Below are positions 1-9,306 of a stretch of DNA of 64,000 nucleotides, piece after piece (the stretch's first letter is position 1; each line of letters opens with the position of its first letter). The notes below the pieces were generated by a model. The model ran no database searches and had not been told where the DNA came from. It saw only the letters and a list, made by a program, of their open reading frames with translations. Source of the DNA: DASQJL01 sp036380835 (GTDB lineage: Bacteria; Eisenbacteria; RBG-16-71-46; SZUA-252). The stretch lies in the NCBI GenBank assembly GCA_036380835.1, contig DASVDZ010000036.1, forward strand, positions 5,675 to 69,674, written 5' to 3'. The position numbers and the translations under genes were made by a program.

Positions 1-568
1 CGCCGATCCGGATGGTCGGCGTCACGTTGGTGATGGCGCCGAGATCGAAGCCGACGCCCGTGCCGCTGAAGTCCTCGACCTGCTGGCGGACCAGCTTGAC
101 GTTCGCGCCCAGCGCGAAGCGCGGGTTCAGGCTGCGGGCCATGCTGAAGATGTAGGCGGTTTCGCCTTCGCTGAAGGTCCCGAGCGGGTCGTTCAGCTCG
201 TTGGTGCGATCGAATTGACCGGAGCTGAGCGAGACGACGCTCAGGCCGAAGGACGGAAGCTTGTTGCCCGGCACCGCGAAGTTGACGGCGTTGATCGACG
301 TATCCTCGAAGAGACGCGCCGTCTCGAACCGGACCTCGTTCGGGACCAGCTGAGCCAGACCCGCCGGGTTCCAGACCACCCCGGCGGCGTCGTCGGCCGC
401 GCCGACGAACGCGCCGCCCAGCCCGAGCGTACGGGCGGTGACGTATTGCGAGAGCCACGAGCCCGGCGCGCCGCCGTTCTCCGACTCGGCCGACGCGACG
501 CCGGTTCCGAGGATCAGGGCCGCGAGGAGCGCGATCCCCGCCGTATGATGACGAAGCATGCGGTTCAT
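1..568 (-). CDS. PorV/PorQ-family outer-membrane protein, 3' end cut by window edge
   Basis: Only the first 189 codons are visible; the frame stays open to base 1. It begins with a signal peptide (MNRMLRHHTAGIALLAALIL, ending near ASA). The mature part carries the family's early signature: a TLGLGGAFVGAADDA segment followed by VVWNPAGLAQL, then alternating beta-strand-like segments such as FGLSVVSLSSGQF and RFALGANVKLV. This family forms FadL-like outer-membrane barrels; PorV members shuttle type IX secretion cargo, while others are only known as UPF0164 or PorV/PorQ proteins. It lies 17 bases after the stop of the Ig-repeat protein on the same strand, so the two are probably co-transcribed. 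An in-frame ATG three codons later is an alternative start. Family assignment is good; whether it works in type IX secretion cannot be told from here. Confidence 0.8.
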   Translation of the reverse strand, partial: MNRMLRHHTAGIALLAALILGTGVASAESENGGAPGSWLSQYVTARTLGLGGAFVGAADDAAGVVWNPAGLAQLVPNEVRFETARLFEDTSINAVNFAVPGNKLPSFGLSVVSLSSGQFDRTNELNDPLGTFSEGETAYIFSMARSLNPRFALGANVKLVRQQVEDFSGTGVGFDLGAITNVTPTIRIG

Positions 569-584
569 GTCAGTGCCTCCCCGG

Positions 585-3500
585 TTACCGGACGACCGCG
601 ATCTTGCGGCGGATGACGTGGAGCGTTTCGCCCGTTCCCTGGGCCTCGATCAGCGCGATGTAGCCGCCGCTCGAGACGACGTCCCCCTTGCCGTTCCTGC
701 CGTCCCAGACGTACTGGTTCAATCCCGCCATCCCCCCCGTCGCGCCCTTGTCGAACACGACGCGCCGCACCAGATCGCCGGTCTGCGTGTAGATCCGCAT
801 CGTGACCGACGCGTTGTCGTCCAGCTTGTAGGCGATCGTCGTCCCCTCGGTGGGCGGGTGGAACGGATTCGGATAGTTGGTCGCGTAGCCGCCCCCCTTG
901 GTCGGGTCGACGAACGCGACCTCGAGCTCCAGGTCGTTGGAGAGCGCGAGCGACACGGCGTGGATGTGGTCCTTCTCCGGCTGCCGCGGGCTCAGGAAGT
1001 CGGCGCGGGCGACGCCCGTGCCGTCCGTGGTGCTGTCGGTCGGCGTGAGCGTGCCGAGGCCCGAGACGAGCGAGAAGACGACCGGCTGGTCGGGCACGCC
1101 GTTGTCGAAGGCGTCCACGACCCGCGCGTTCACGGTCGCGTGCTTGTTGCCCCCGACCCACGTCGGGTTGCTCGTCAGGAGGAGGGTCGCCGGCTGCCCG
1201 GGCGTGATCGTGATCGGGCCGGTGACGCCCGGCGCGTTGCCCGCGTCGTCGTGCGCGACCAGGACGATCGGCTCGGCGAACGTGTAGGTCTCGCTGATCG
1301 ACCGCTGTCCCTGCAGGAGCTGGAACTGTGTCGTCAGCAGCGTGCCGCGTCCCGCCGCCTGGGTGCCGGAGTTCTGGACCTCGATCGTCACGAACGAGTT
1401 GACCTCCTGGATCACGCTCCCCGCGTCGTTCGTCACCTTGACGGTCAGCGTGAAGAACTCGCCGGCGCGCGCCGAGGAGGGCGACACGGACGCCTCCAGG
1501 TGGAAGCCGCTCGAGATCGCGCGCACCTGCGTCGTGCTCCCGGTCTTCGAGGGGTTCGTCACGTCGGAAACCGAGATCTGCTGGAAGCCGCCGGTCGCGA
1601 GGCGCACGGGCAGATCCACGGTGCCGTTGACCATCGCCGCGTCGGGCGGAAGGGTCGCCAGCGGATCGCCGGAGGTGATGTGCACGACGTCCGAGACGCC
1701 CCCGACCGGGTTCCACCACTGGTCGGTGGCGAGCGCGGTGACGTTGAAGGCGTAGTTGATCGACTGGTCGGTCGCCGTGCCGCCGCGGCCGGTGGCGGTG
1801 CCCGGCGCCGGCGACTCGCCCGGAGCCAGGATCAGGACGCGCGCGAAGGTGCCGCCGATGATGTTGACCTGGGACGACGTGTTGGGCGTGATCCCCGAGT
1901 TGGTCGAGTCGCGCGCCGTGATCGTCTGGAGGCCGCTCTTGTGCAGGCGGGTCGGGATCAGCACTTGACCGTTCACCAGCACCGTGTCGGAGGGCATCCA
2001 CGCGTACGCGTCGGTGGAACTGAGCACGATCCGGTCGGAAACGCCGGGCACGAGGTTCCAGTACTGATCCACCGCGCGCACGGTCACCGTGAACGGCGTT
2101 CCGGCGGTCTGGTTCGTCGGCGTGCCCGTCTTGCCCGTGGGCGTGCCGCCGAGCGCCGTCTCGCCGGGGAGGATCACCTGGAGCCCGGCGAACGGGCCCG
2201 GGTTCACGACGAAGGAGTTGCTCGTCCCGGTCTTCGGGGGCGCCGAGAAGTCGGCGGCCGTGAGGGCGACCGCGCCGCCCGCGCCCTTGAACGTGACGTT
2301 TCCGGTCCAGGTGCCGCTCGCGAAGGTGATGCTGGTCGGCGTGATGCTCTGGTTCCCGGTGTTCGCCTGGAGGATCGCGTCGCCGTTGTAGCCGGGGACG
2401 GTGTTGCCGCTCACGTCGGTCGCGCGCACCGTGATCGAAACCGGCACGCCGGCCGTGAGCGGCCCCGTGATCGTGTTGAAGACGAAGTGGTCCACGCCGG
2501 CCGGGATCACCTGGATCCCCGCGCTCGTCATGGGCGTGATGCCGCCGTTCGTCAGGTCGGTCACCGTGAGGGTCTGGGTCCCGACCGTGTTCAGGTGGAC
2601 CGTGAACTGGCGGAAGCCGTTCGACAGGGCGCCGCTCGTGTTCGTGGCGGCGTCGCTCGAGGTGACGCGCACGTTGTCGCCGGTCGCCACCTGGTTCCAG
2701 TACTGGTCCGTGCCATAGACCGAGACGTTGAAGTTGGTTCCGGCCCCCTGGGTGGCGGGGCTCCCGATCACGCCGGAGACGCTGCCCGGGAAGGGGCTCT
2801 GGCCCGGCACGACGATCTGCACGCGGCTGAAGCTGCCGGGGTGCACCGTGAAGGGATCGCTCGTCCCGTTCTTCGTCGGGTTCGCGCGGTCGTACGCGTA
2901 CACGTTCACGTTGCCGCGGTTGATGCTCGTCTCGTCGGCGCGGTACATCGTGACGTTGCCGCTCCAGACGCCGTTCGTCAGCGTGATCGTCGAATCGGAG
3001 CCGGGGCTCGCGGTGATCCGCCCCGGGCCGAACGACGTGATCTCCTGGAGAACCGCCGGTCCCGTGTACCCCGTCACCGTGTTGCCGCTCGGATCCTTGG
3101 CGGTCACCGTCAGGGCCATCGAGACGCCCGCATATTGGTTCTTCTGCGCGATGCCCGAGAAGATGAAGTGGTCGAGGATGCGCACCGTCACCGCGGCCGA
3201 GCTCGCGTCGGGGATCGTGTTGTCGGTCTCATCGTGGGCGAACACCGTGAAGGTGCCCGCGGCGTTCATCGTGATCGAGAACGTCCTCGTTCCCGAGACG
3301 AGCTGCGCCGGCGCCGGCAGTGTCGCGCTCGCGTCCGTCGCGTCGATCGAGATCGAGTTGGAGATCGACGTCACGACGTTCCAGCTCGCGTCGCAGGCGT
3401 TCACCGTGACGGTGAATGGAACCCCCGCCACCTGCGCGCGCGGCGTCCCGGTCTTTCCGCTGCCGGTACCCGGCGCGGCGCTCTCCCCGGGGAGGAGCAC

Positions 3501-3605
3501 CTGGAGACGGGTGTACGGTCCCGCCTCGGCGGGCGAAGCGATCAGCGTCCAGGGCAGGAGCGCAAGCGCGATGACGAGCCACGCCCCCCGAAGTGCATGG
3601 CGCAC
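585..3605 (-). CDS. Large secreted Ig-like repeat protein with FlgD-like C-terminal domain
   Basis: A 1006-residue protein starting at GTG, chosen because GGAGG lies six bases upstream and a clear signal peptide (LVIALALLPWTLIASPAEA) follows. The body repeats two module types. One begins with an LQVLLPGES-like line followed by GKTGTP and FTVTV..DQYWN, and occurs four times. The other begins DHFIF or DHFVF, then TVTAKDPSGNTVTGY, and occurs twice. All resemble bacterial Ig-like beta-sandwiches. The C-terminus has a YPNPF motif, then MRIYTQTGDLVRR, YVWDGRNGKGDVVSSGGYIA and a final arginine. That is the FlgD_Ig/type-A-sorting-like layout seen in secreted FCB proteins. It is likely exported and surface displayed, and heads an operon with the PorV-like gene. 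No enzymatic motif was seen; adhesion is a guess. Confidence 0.82.
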   Translation of the reverse strand: MRHALRGAWLVIALALLPWTLIASPAEAGPYTRLQVLLPGESAAPGTGSGKTGTPRAQVAGVPFTVTVNACDASWNVVTSISNSISIDATDASATLPAPAQLVSGTRTFSITMNAAGTFTVFAHDETDNTIPDASSAAVTVRILDHFIFSGIAQKNQYAGVSMALTVTAKDPSGNTVTGYTGPAVLQEITSFGPGRITASPGSDSTITLTNGVWSGNVTMYRADETSINRGNVNVYAYDRANPTKNGTSDPFTVHPGSFSRVQIVVPGQSPFPGSVSGVIGSPATQGAGTNFNVSVYGTDQYWNQVATGDNVRVTSSDAATNTSGALSNGFRQFTVHLNTVGTQTLTVTDLTNGGITPMTSAGIQVIPAGVDHFVFNTITGPLTAGVPVSITVRATDVSGNTVPGYNGDAILQANTGNQSITPTSITFASGTWTGNVTFKGAGGAVALTAADFSAPPKTGTSNSFVVNPGPFAGLQVILPGETALGGTPTGKTGTPTNQTAGTPFTVTVRAVDQYWNLVPGVSDRIVLSSTDAYAWMPSDTVLVNGQVLIPTRLHKSGLQTITARDSTNSGITPNTSSQVNIIGGTFARVLILAPGESPAPGTATGRGGTATDQSINYAFNVTALATDQWWNPVGGVSDVVHITSGDPLATLPPDAAMVNGTVDLPVRLATGGFQQISVSDVTNPSKTGSTTQVRAISSGFHLEASVSPSSARAGEFFTLTVKVTNDAGSVIQEVNSFVTIEVQNSGTQAAGRGTLLTTQFQLLQGQRSISETYTFAEPIVLVAHDDAGNAPGVTGPITITPGQPATLLLTSNPTWVGGNKHATVNARVVDAFDNGVPDQPVVFSLVSGLGTLTPTDSTTDGTGVARADFLSPRQPEKDHIHAVSLALSNDLELEVAFVDPTKGGGYATNYPNPFHPPTEGTTIAYKLDDNASVTMRIYTQTGDLVRRVVFDKGATGGMAGLNQYVWDGRNGKGDVVSSGGYIALIEAQGTGETLHVIRRKIAVVR

Positions 3606-4035
3606 GGCGACACCTCCGATACTTGTTCCGTTCGTTCCGAAGCCGCGGACCCCCAAAAGGCGAGCCCGGGCCATCCCGCGCCCAGGGCGGACGCGTACCC
3701 GACGTCCCGGACGCATGCAGCCACCGTGCCGGGGCCCCGCGCGGAAGCCTGCGGGGTACCCGCGCGGGACGAACCCCGTTGTCGCCGTGCGGCTTACGCC
3801 CGTCGGCCCGGGGATGGGCAGGTTGGTGACCGGTCGAATCGAGGCGACGACGCTCTCGCGGTGGCTCGATCGAGCCGCCCACCGCAAGGCAACTTGCCGG
3901 ACATGCACGGACCAGCGATTGCGTTTCGCCGCACGTCGGGTTGCGCGCCCGGCCCCCCCGGCGGCTTCGGCCTTCCTCTGGCCCGAGCGGGCCAGGTCGG
4001 GTAGAGTGGCCGCGACGCGCCCCGCGCGCACGACG
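3606..4035. promoter_or_regulatory. 430-base divergent intergenic region with a 14-bp palindrome
   Basis: This region separates the minus-strand Ig-repeat gene from the plus-strand SDR gene and must hold both promoters. I saw no convincing coding frame with a ribosome site and no confident -35/-10 pair. It contains a perfect 14-bp palindrome, GGCTCGATCGAGCC at 3863-3876, and 13 bases further the short inverted repeat GGCAA-C-TTGCC at 3889-3899. Either could be an operator or part of a 5' leader hairpin. The assignment as regulatory rests on position and symmetry only. Confidence 0.4.
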
Positions 4036-5070
4036 ATGCGAACCCCCTTCATCCCAGAGCGCCTTCTCGTCACCGGATCGACCGGCGCCGTCGGCCGCGC
4101 CATCGCGACCGTCGCGGCCTCGTGGCGCGCGCCCGTCCGCCTCCTCACGCATCGCGCGCCCGTGCCTCCGTCCGTCGTCGCGGCGCTTCCGGGCGCGGAG
4201 CTTCGCTCCGGCGATCTGGCGCACCCCGAGACGCTGCGCGGGATCGCCGACGGATGCGACGTCGTCGTCCACGCGGCCACGCGCGGCGGCTTCGCCCCGC
4301 TCGACCAGGAGCGCCGCCGCCAGGTGAACGTCGGCGGAACCGAGGCGCTGCTTCGCGAGGCGACCGGCGCCGGCGTCAAGACGTTCGTGCTCGTCGGGTA
4401 CACGGGGACGATTCAGGAGCGGGAGCGGCGCGACGTCGCGGTGGACGAGGAGACGCCGCCGGAAGGCGAGTACGAGATCGACACCGTGCGCCACAAGATG
4501 GAGGCGGAGGCGCTGGTGCTGGAGGCGAACGGCACGGGCGGGCTTCGGGCCATGGTGGTGAGCCCCGGCGTCGCGCTCGCGCCCGACGCCGACACGCTGC
4601 TCGGCGGGCTGATCCGCGTCTACCGGGACGGCGACCTCCCGTATCGCGTCCTCGACGAGGTGTGGCTCGCCCTGAGCGACGCCCGCGATCTGCCGCGCTT
4701 CGTCGCCGCCGCGATCGAGCGGGGGCAAGGAGGCCGGCGCTACTTCGCCACCTCCGACTGCGTGCGCCTCGGGGACCTCTACCGGCGGCTCCACGCCCTC
4801 TCGGGGATCGAACCGCCACGCCGCCGCCTGCCCGACCTGCTCGTCGAGGAGCTTGGTCTCCTCACGCCCGTTCTGCCGCCCCACTCCTATCTGCGACGGC
4901 TCGTCCTGCCGCGGGAGATGGTGCTCCACCTCCGCCGTCTGGCTCCGCTCACGAACGCGCGGACCCAGACCGAGCTGGGGGTCGCGCCGACGCCGCTCGA
5001 GACGACGTTGCGGGACGTGCTGGGCGCGAGGGAGGGGGAAGGGGAGGGCCGCGGCCGCGCGGCCGGGTGA
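4036..5070 (+). CDS. NAD-dependent epimerase/dehydratase-family protein (atypical SDR)
   Basis: A 344-residue protein of the extended SDR superfamily. The N-terminal Rossmann loop TGSTGAVG lies at residues 13-20 after a beta strand, and RSGDL and DVVVHAAT give the expected following strands of NAD(P)-binding epimerases. The usual catalytic YxxxK is not intact: the aligned stretch reads YEIDTVRHK, so K154 is present but the position four before it is Thr150, with the nearest tyrosine at 146. Such changes are typical of atypical SDRs that bind cofactor without classical dehydrogenase chemistry, or use another residue. It faces the kinase gene tail to tail, 24 bases apart, and stands alone on its strand. 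Substrate unknown. Confidence 0.75.
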   Translation: MRTPFIPERLLVTGSTGAVGRAIATVAASWRAPVRLLTHRAPVPPSVVAALPGAELRSGDLAHPETLRGIADGCDVVVHAATRGGFAPLDQERRRQVNVGGTEALLREATGAGVKTFVLVGYTGTIQERERRDVAVDEETPPEGEYEIDTVRHKMEAEALVLEANGTGGLRAMVVSPGVALAPDADTLLGGLIRVYRDGDLPYRVLDEVWLALSDARDLPRFVAAAIERGQGGRRYFATSDCVRLGDLYRRLHALSGIEPPRRRLPDLLVEELGLLTPVLPPHSYLRRLVLPREMVLHLRRLAPLTNARTQTELGVAPTPLETTLRDVLGAREGEGEGRGRAAG

Positions 5071-5094
5071 TCTATGGAACCCGCCCGGCGTCCG

Positions 5095-7740
5095 TTAGAG
5101 GGTCGGGATCGGGGCCGCCCGGCCGCTGTCGAGCACCTCTCGGACGCGGCGGGCCAGCGCGAGGGGTGAGTAGGGCTTCTCGAGGAACGCCACCTCCAGG
5201 TCGTGGATTCCCTGGAGGAGCGTCGAGTCCTTCGTGTAGCCGGAGACGTAGAGCACGCGCATCCGCGGCGAGCGGACCGAAGCCCATGCCGCCAGCTCGC
5301 GACCTCCCATCTCCGGCATGACGACGTCCGTGACCAGGATGTCGATCGCCCCGCCCTCCGCCTCCAGCACGCGGAGCGCGTCGTTTCCCGACGCCGCGGT
5401 GAACACCGTGTAACCGAGCTCGGCCAGGATTTCGCGCCCCAGCGTGAGCAGGCTCCGATCGTCCTCGACGAGGAGGACGCGCTCGCTCCCCGAGGGGAAC
5501 GACGAGTCGGCCCTCGCCGCCTCCCGGCGGCTGTCCAAATCCTGGGTCTCGGGCAGGAGAATCTCGAACGAGGCGCCTCCCTCCGGCGGACGGACCGCGC
5601 GGACGCGGCCGCGGTGCTGGCGAACGATGCCGTAGACCGTGGCCAGGCCGAGCCCGGTCCCGCGACCCGGCTCCTTCGTGGTGAAGAACGGCTCGAAGAT
5701 GTGCTCCATCACGGTGTCGGCGATCCCCGCCCCCGTGTCGGTCACCGTGAGCCGCGCGTACGATCCGGCGACCAGCTCGGGATCCCCCTGGGCGGCGCCC
5801 GGGGTCACGTCGACGCGGTCGGTCTCGATCCGGATCGTCCCGCCGTCCGGCATCGCGTCCCGAGCGTTCACGACCAGGTTCACGATCACCTGCTCGAGCT
5901 GCGAGAGGTCGACGCGCGCGCGGACCGGCTCCGGCCGAAGCGTGAGCGAAAAGTGGATGTCCTCGCCCGCCAGGCGTTGCAGCATCGGGAGGAGATCCTG
6001 CATCGCGGCGTTCAGATCGACCACGCGGGGCTGGGCCGGGCTCCGGCGGCCGAAGGCCAGGAGCTGGCGCGTGAGCGCCGCGGCCCGGTCGCCCCCCTTC
6101 CGGATCTCCTCGACGGCGCGCCGATTGGGATCGGCCGCCGGGAGGCGCGAAAGGAGGAGGTCCGCGTAGCCGAGCACGGCGGTCAGGATGTTGTTGAAAT
6201 CGTGGGCGACGCCTCCGGCGAGCTGCCCGATCGCCTCCAGCTTCTGCGAGTGGCGAAGCTGCTCCTCCAGCGTCACGCGATCGGTCACGTCCGATTCCAG
6301 TCCGTCCACGTAGACGAGCCCGTCGGCGCCCCGGCGCGGCAGGAGGCGGCTCCGGTGCCAGCGGTAGATTCCGCGCGACGTGGCGAAGCGGACCTCGATC
6401 GTGGTCGGCTCGAGGCGGCGGAGCCGTTCCATGGCCGGGGGCACGATCTCGCGGGCGTCGTCCGGGTGGAGCCTCCGGATCCAGAACTCCGGGTCGCCGA
6501 GGAGATCGCGCATCGTGAGCCCGTAGAGCGCCTCGGCGCCGCTCGTGAAGTGTTCGTAGCGGAGCAGCTGTCCGGTCTCGGGCTCGAGCACGAACGTGAA
6601 GAGGGCGGCGTCGAGGTTTCGCGCGATCGTCGACTCGCGCTCCATGGCGAGGCGCTGCTCGGCGATCGCCCGCTCGCGATCCGTGACGTCGCGGAACGTC
6701 CAGACGCGTCCGACCACCCGCCCGCCGAGGCGCTGCGGCATCGAGAATCGCTCGAACACGCGGCCGTCGAGGAACCGGATGACGTCGAAACTGTCCTCCT
6801 CGGGGGTCGCATAGAGCCGCCGGATCTTCGCTTGGAACGCGCCCGGGTCCTCGAGCTGCGCGAGGACGAACGCGACCGCGCGGTCGTCGTCGCGCGACCG
6901 GATGATGTCGTCGGGAATCCGCCACATCCGCACGAACCGCTCGTTCACGCGGACGATCTTCTCGTCCAGGTCGACGACGAGCACCCCGTCGGCGGTGGCG
7001 TGGAGCGTCGCCTCGAGGAGCGAGAGCGCGCTCTCGCGGTCCCGCTCGACGTCGTGGCGCTCGGTGATGTCCCGCACGATTCCGAAGGCCTCGCGGAACC
7101 GCCCGTCGTCGTCCAGGATCGGGTGGGTCGTGACGAGGGTCCAGACCTCGCGCCCCCCCGGCCCGCGGAACATGCACTCGAATTGGAGCGGCTCGCCGCG
7201 CCGGGCGCGCTCGTAGGCGTCGCGCGCCACGCCGGTCCACTCCCCCTCGGTGAATTCGGTGAAGTGGCGGCCGACCATCTCGCCGGGGGGGAGCCCCAGC
7301 ATCGCCGCCATTCGGGGATTCGCGTCGAGGGTCCGCCCGTCGGCGCCGACGCGCCAGACGCCCTCGGGCGAGTTCATCATGAGGGCATGGAACCGGCTCG
7401 CCTCGTCCCGCTCGCGGGACCGGATGATCGCGTCGAGGCGGCGGGCGCGGATCGTCATCTGGACCACGGCGATCGAGCCAAGAGCGAAGACGAACGTCGG
7501 GACGAGCGAGTCCTCGATCGCGACGTGTCGCATCGCGGGAATCCAGGGCCGCGCCGCGACGAGGACGATCGAGAGCGCGCAGGCGGTCCACGCCGCCCGG
7601 GCGCGGCGCCTGAGCGCGATCGAGACGATGAGCAGGAAGGAGAGGAACGGGCGGTCGAAGAGATCGAAGCGGCTCGCGAGGAACCACGATAGGCCGGCGA
7701 CGAAGAACGGTCCGAGGATCGCCTCCGTCCACTCCGCCAT
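5095..7740 (-). CDS. Membrane hybrid histidine kinase: TM-PAS-PAS-PAS-HK-REC
   Basis: An 881-residue sensor. The start was placed at the ATG reading MAEWTEAILG because the frame further upstream is Arg/Gly-rich linker-like, and AGG lies just before it. Residues 1-110 hold about three or four membrane segments. They are followed by three PAS-like domains (roughly 120-235, 250-370, 385-490) with MRNSP/LEATLHATADGVLVVD-type starts and DITER/DVTDRE ends. The HisKA phosphoacceptor is His513 in GGVAHDFNNIL; the ATPase domain shows NLVVNARDAM, DTGAGI and GTGLGLATVYG. A C-terminal receiver has LLVEDDRSLL, acceptor Asp805 in VTDVVMP and the FLEKP lysine. HDFNN boxes are typical of hybrid PAS kinases that hand phosphate to their own receiver. 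It is divergent from tryptophanase, 130 bases apart. The signal and partner are not visible. Confidence 0.9.
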   Translation of the reverse strand: MAEWTEAILGPFFVAGLSWFLASRFDLFDRPFLSFLLIVSIALRRRARAAWTACALSIVLVAARPWIPAMRHVAIEDSLVPTFVFALGSIAVVQMTIRARRLDAIIRSRERDEASRFHALMMNSPEGVWRVGADGRTLDANPRMAAMLGLPPGEMVGRHFTEFTEGEWTGVARDAYERARRGEPLQFECMFRGPGGREVWTLVTTHPILDDDGRFREAFGIVRDITERHDVERDRESALSLLEATLHATADGVLVVDLDEKIVRVNERFVRMWRIPDDIIRSRDDDRAVAFVLAQLEDPGAFQAKIRRLYATPEEDSFDVIRFLDGRVFERFSMPQRLGGRVVGRVWTFRDVTDRERAIAEQRLAMERESTIARNLDAALFTFVLEPETGQLLRYEHFTSGAEALYGLTMRDLLGDPEFWIRRLHPDDAREIVPPAMERLRRLEPTTIEVRFATSRGIYRWHRSRLLPRRGADGLVYVDGLESDVTDRVTLEEQLRHSQKLEAIGQLAGGVAHDFNNILTAVLGYADLLLSRLPAADPNRRAVEEIRKGGDRAAALTRQLLAFGRRSPAQPRVVDLNAAMQDLLPMLQRLAGEDIHFSLTLRPEPVRARVDLSQLEQVIVNLVVNARDAMPDGGTIRIETDRVDVTPGAAQGDPELVAGSYARLTVTDTGAGIADTVMEHIFEPFFTTKEPGRGTGLGLATVYGIVRQHRGRVRAVRPPEGGASFEILLPETQDLDSRREAARADSSFPSGSERVLLVEDDRSLLTLGREILAELGYTVFTAASGNDALRVLEAEGGAIDILVTDVVMPEMGGRELAAWASVRSPRMRVLYVSGYTKDSTLLQGIHDLEVAFLEKPYSPLALARRVREVLDSGRAAPIPTL

Positions 7741-7870
7741 GACCTGCCGGGAAGCGGGCACTTTCCCCCCACGAATCGCGCCGCGGCCGCACCGGATCGC
7801 CGATACTCCGTTGGTAGCAGGGACCATACAGCGATTGCGCCGACGCCGCCAGCCTGATTACGATCCGGTC

Positions 7871-9271
7871 ATGCGCTTTCCCGCCGAGCCCTTCCGCGTC
7901 AAGGTCGTCGAACCGGTCCGATTCGTGCCCCGGGAGGAGCGGGCGCGGCTCCTCGAAGAGGCGGGGCTCAACATCTTCTCCGTCCCGGCGGACTCCATCT
8001 ACATCGACCTTCTCACCGATTCGGGGACATCCGCGATGAGCGACCGCCAGTGGGCGGGGCTCATGATGGGCGACGAGTCCTACGCCGGGAGCCGCAACTT
8101 CTTCAATCTGGAGCGTGTCGTCCGCGAGATCACCGGCTACGCGCGCGTCATCCCGACCCACCAGGGGCGGATGGCCGAGAACCTGCTCTTCTCGGCGATG
8201 GTGTCCCCGGGGCAGATCGTGCCCAACAACAGCCACTTCGACACGACGCGGGCCAACGTCGAGGCGCAGGGGGCCGAGGCGCTCGACCTCGTCATCGCGG
8301 AGGGCCTCGACCCGGCGCGCGAGCACCCGTTCAAGGGGAACATCGACCTGGAGCGGCTCGACCGGGTCCTCTCCGAGAACGGACGGGCCAAGGTGCCGCT
8401 CGTGATGATCACCATCACGAACAACTCCGGCGGCGGCCAGCCGGTCTCGATCGACAACGCGCGCGCGGCGCGGAAGATCTGCGACCGCCACGGGGTGCCG
8501 CTCTTCTTCGACGCCTGCCGGTTCGCGGAGAACGCCTGGTTCATCCAGGAGCGCGAGCCGGGATACGCCGGGAAGCCGGTTCGGGAGATCGCGCGGGAGA
8601 TGTTCGACTGCGCGGTCGGCTGCACGATGAGCGCCAAGAAGGACGGCCTCGTGAACATCGGCGGCTTCCTCGCGTTCGACGATCCGTCGCTCTGGGAGCG
8701 GGTGACCAACCTGCTCCTCCGCGTGGAGGGGTTTCCGACGTACGGGGGCTTGGCGGGCCGCGATCTCGAGGGGATGGCGCGCGGGCTATCGGAAGTGCTC
8801 GACGAGGACTATCTGACGTTCCGGATCGGACAGGTGCGGGGCCTGGGGGCGATGATCGCCGACGCGGGAATCCCGATCGTCCGCCCGGTGGGAGGGCACG
8901 CGGTCTACATCGACGCGCGCGGCTTCGCGCCGCACATCCCGCCCGATCAGTTCCCAGGCCAGGCCCTGGTCGCGGCGCTCTATCGGGACTACGGGGTCCG
9001 GGCCGTGGAGGTCGGAACGCTGATGTTCGGCCATGCCGACCCCAAGACGGGGAAGCCGGTCATCCCGCGGCTCGACCTCGTGCGCCTCGCCGTGCCGCGC
9101 CGCGTCTACACGTCGGAGCAGATGCGCTACGTGGCCCAGTCGGTGATCGAGATCCACCGGCGGCGCGAAACGCTGCGGGGGCTCCGTATCGTGTACGAAG
9201 CCCCCGTCCTGCGCCACTTCACGGCCCGGCTCGCCGAGATCGAACCCAGCTCCGCGACCTCCGCCTCCTGA
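7871..9271 (+). CDS. tnaA: Tryptophanase (L-tryptophan indole-lyase)
   Basis: A 466-residue PLP-dependent beta-eliminating lyase, expected to cleave tryptophan to indole, pyruvate and ammonia in the cytosol. The PLP lysine is Lys257 in the MSAKKDG motif, matching the family's paired lysines. The family's GTSAMS and PTHQGR motifs are also present. The close homologue tyrosine phenol-lyase has an arginine in a MERG stretch and RFF near the C-terminus. Here the equivalents read AVEVGT and LRHFTARL, keeping the histidine typical of tryptophanases, so tryptophanase is favoured. The gene stands alone and divergent from a sensor kinase. No TnaC-like leader or Trp-permease gene is nearby. Residue comparison is from memory of the families. 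Confidence 0.9.
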   Translation: MRFPAEPFRVKVVEPVRFVPREERARLLEEAGLNIFSVPADSIYIDLLTDSGTSAMSDRQWAGLMMGDESYAGSRNFFNLERVVREITGYARVIPTHQGRMAENLLFSAMVSPGQIVPNNSHFDTTRANVEAQGAEALDLVIAEGLDPAREHPFKGNIDLERLDRVLSENGRAKVPLVMITITNNSGGGQPVSIDNARAARKICDRHGVPLFFDACRFAENAWFIQEREPGYAGKPVREIAREMFDCAVGCTMSAKKDGLVNIGGFLAFDDPSLWERVTNLLLRVEGFPTYGGLAGRDLEGMARGLSEVLDEDYLTFRIGQVRGLGAMIADAGIPIVRPVGGHAVYIDARGFAPHIPPDQFPGQALVAALYRDYGVRAVEVGTLMFGHADPKTGKPVIPRLDLVRLAVPRRVYTSEQMRYVAQSVIEIHRRRETLRGLRIVYEAPVLRHFTARLAEIEPSSATSAS

Positions 9272-9277
9272 TCGCGT

Positions 9278-9296
9278 CCGGCGCCCGCGGCGCCGG
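9278..9296. terminator. GC-rich hairpin between convergent genes
   Basis: A perfect 8-bp stem, CCGGCGCC / GGCGCCGG, with a 3-base loop sits seven bases after the tryptophanase stop and ten bases before the end of the OmpA-like gene on the other strand. It is symmetric and could stop transcription from both sides, but there is no U-tract, so it may only be a transcript-end stabiliser. Confidence 0.4.
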
Positions 9297-9306
9297 CGAC
9301 CTGCCT

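Noticed and set aside
3890..3910. Minus-strand GGCAAGTTGCCTTGC as a sigma-54 promoter for the Ig-repeat gene
   Set aside because: GG and GC are 11 bases apart instead of the required 10, and it lies nearly 300 bases from the start codon.
558..4004. Very long open frame on the plus strand opposite the Ig-repeat gene
   Set aside because: It is Arg/Val/Asp-rich without domains, has no ribosome site, and is the mirror of a well-supported minus-strand gene; such frames are expected in GC-rich DNA.
7871..9271. Tyrosine phenol-lyase as the identity of the beta-eliminating lyase
   Set aside because: The arginine and Phe-Phe residues expected in that enzyme are replaced by AVEVG and RHF, as in tryptophanases.
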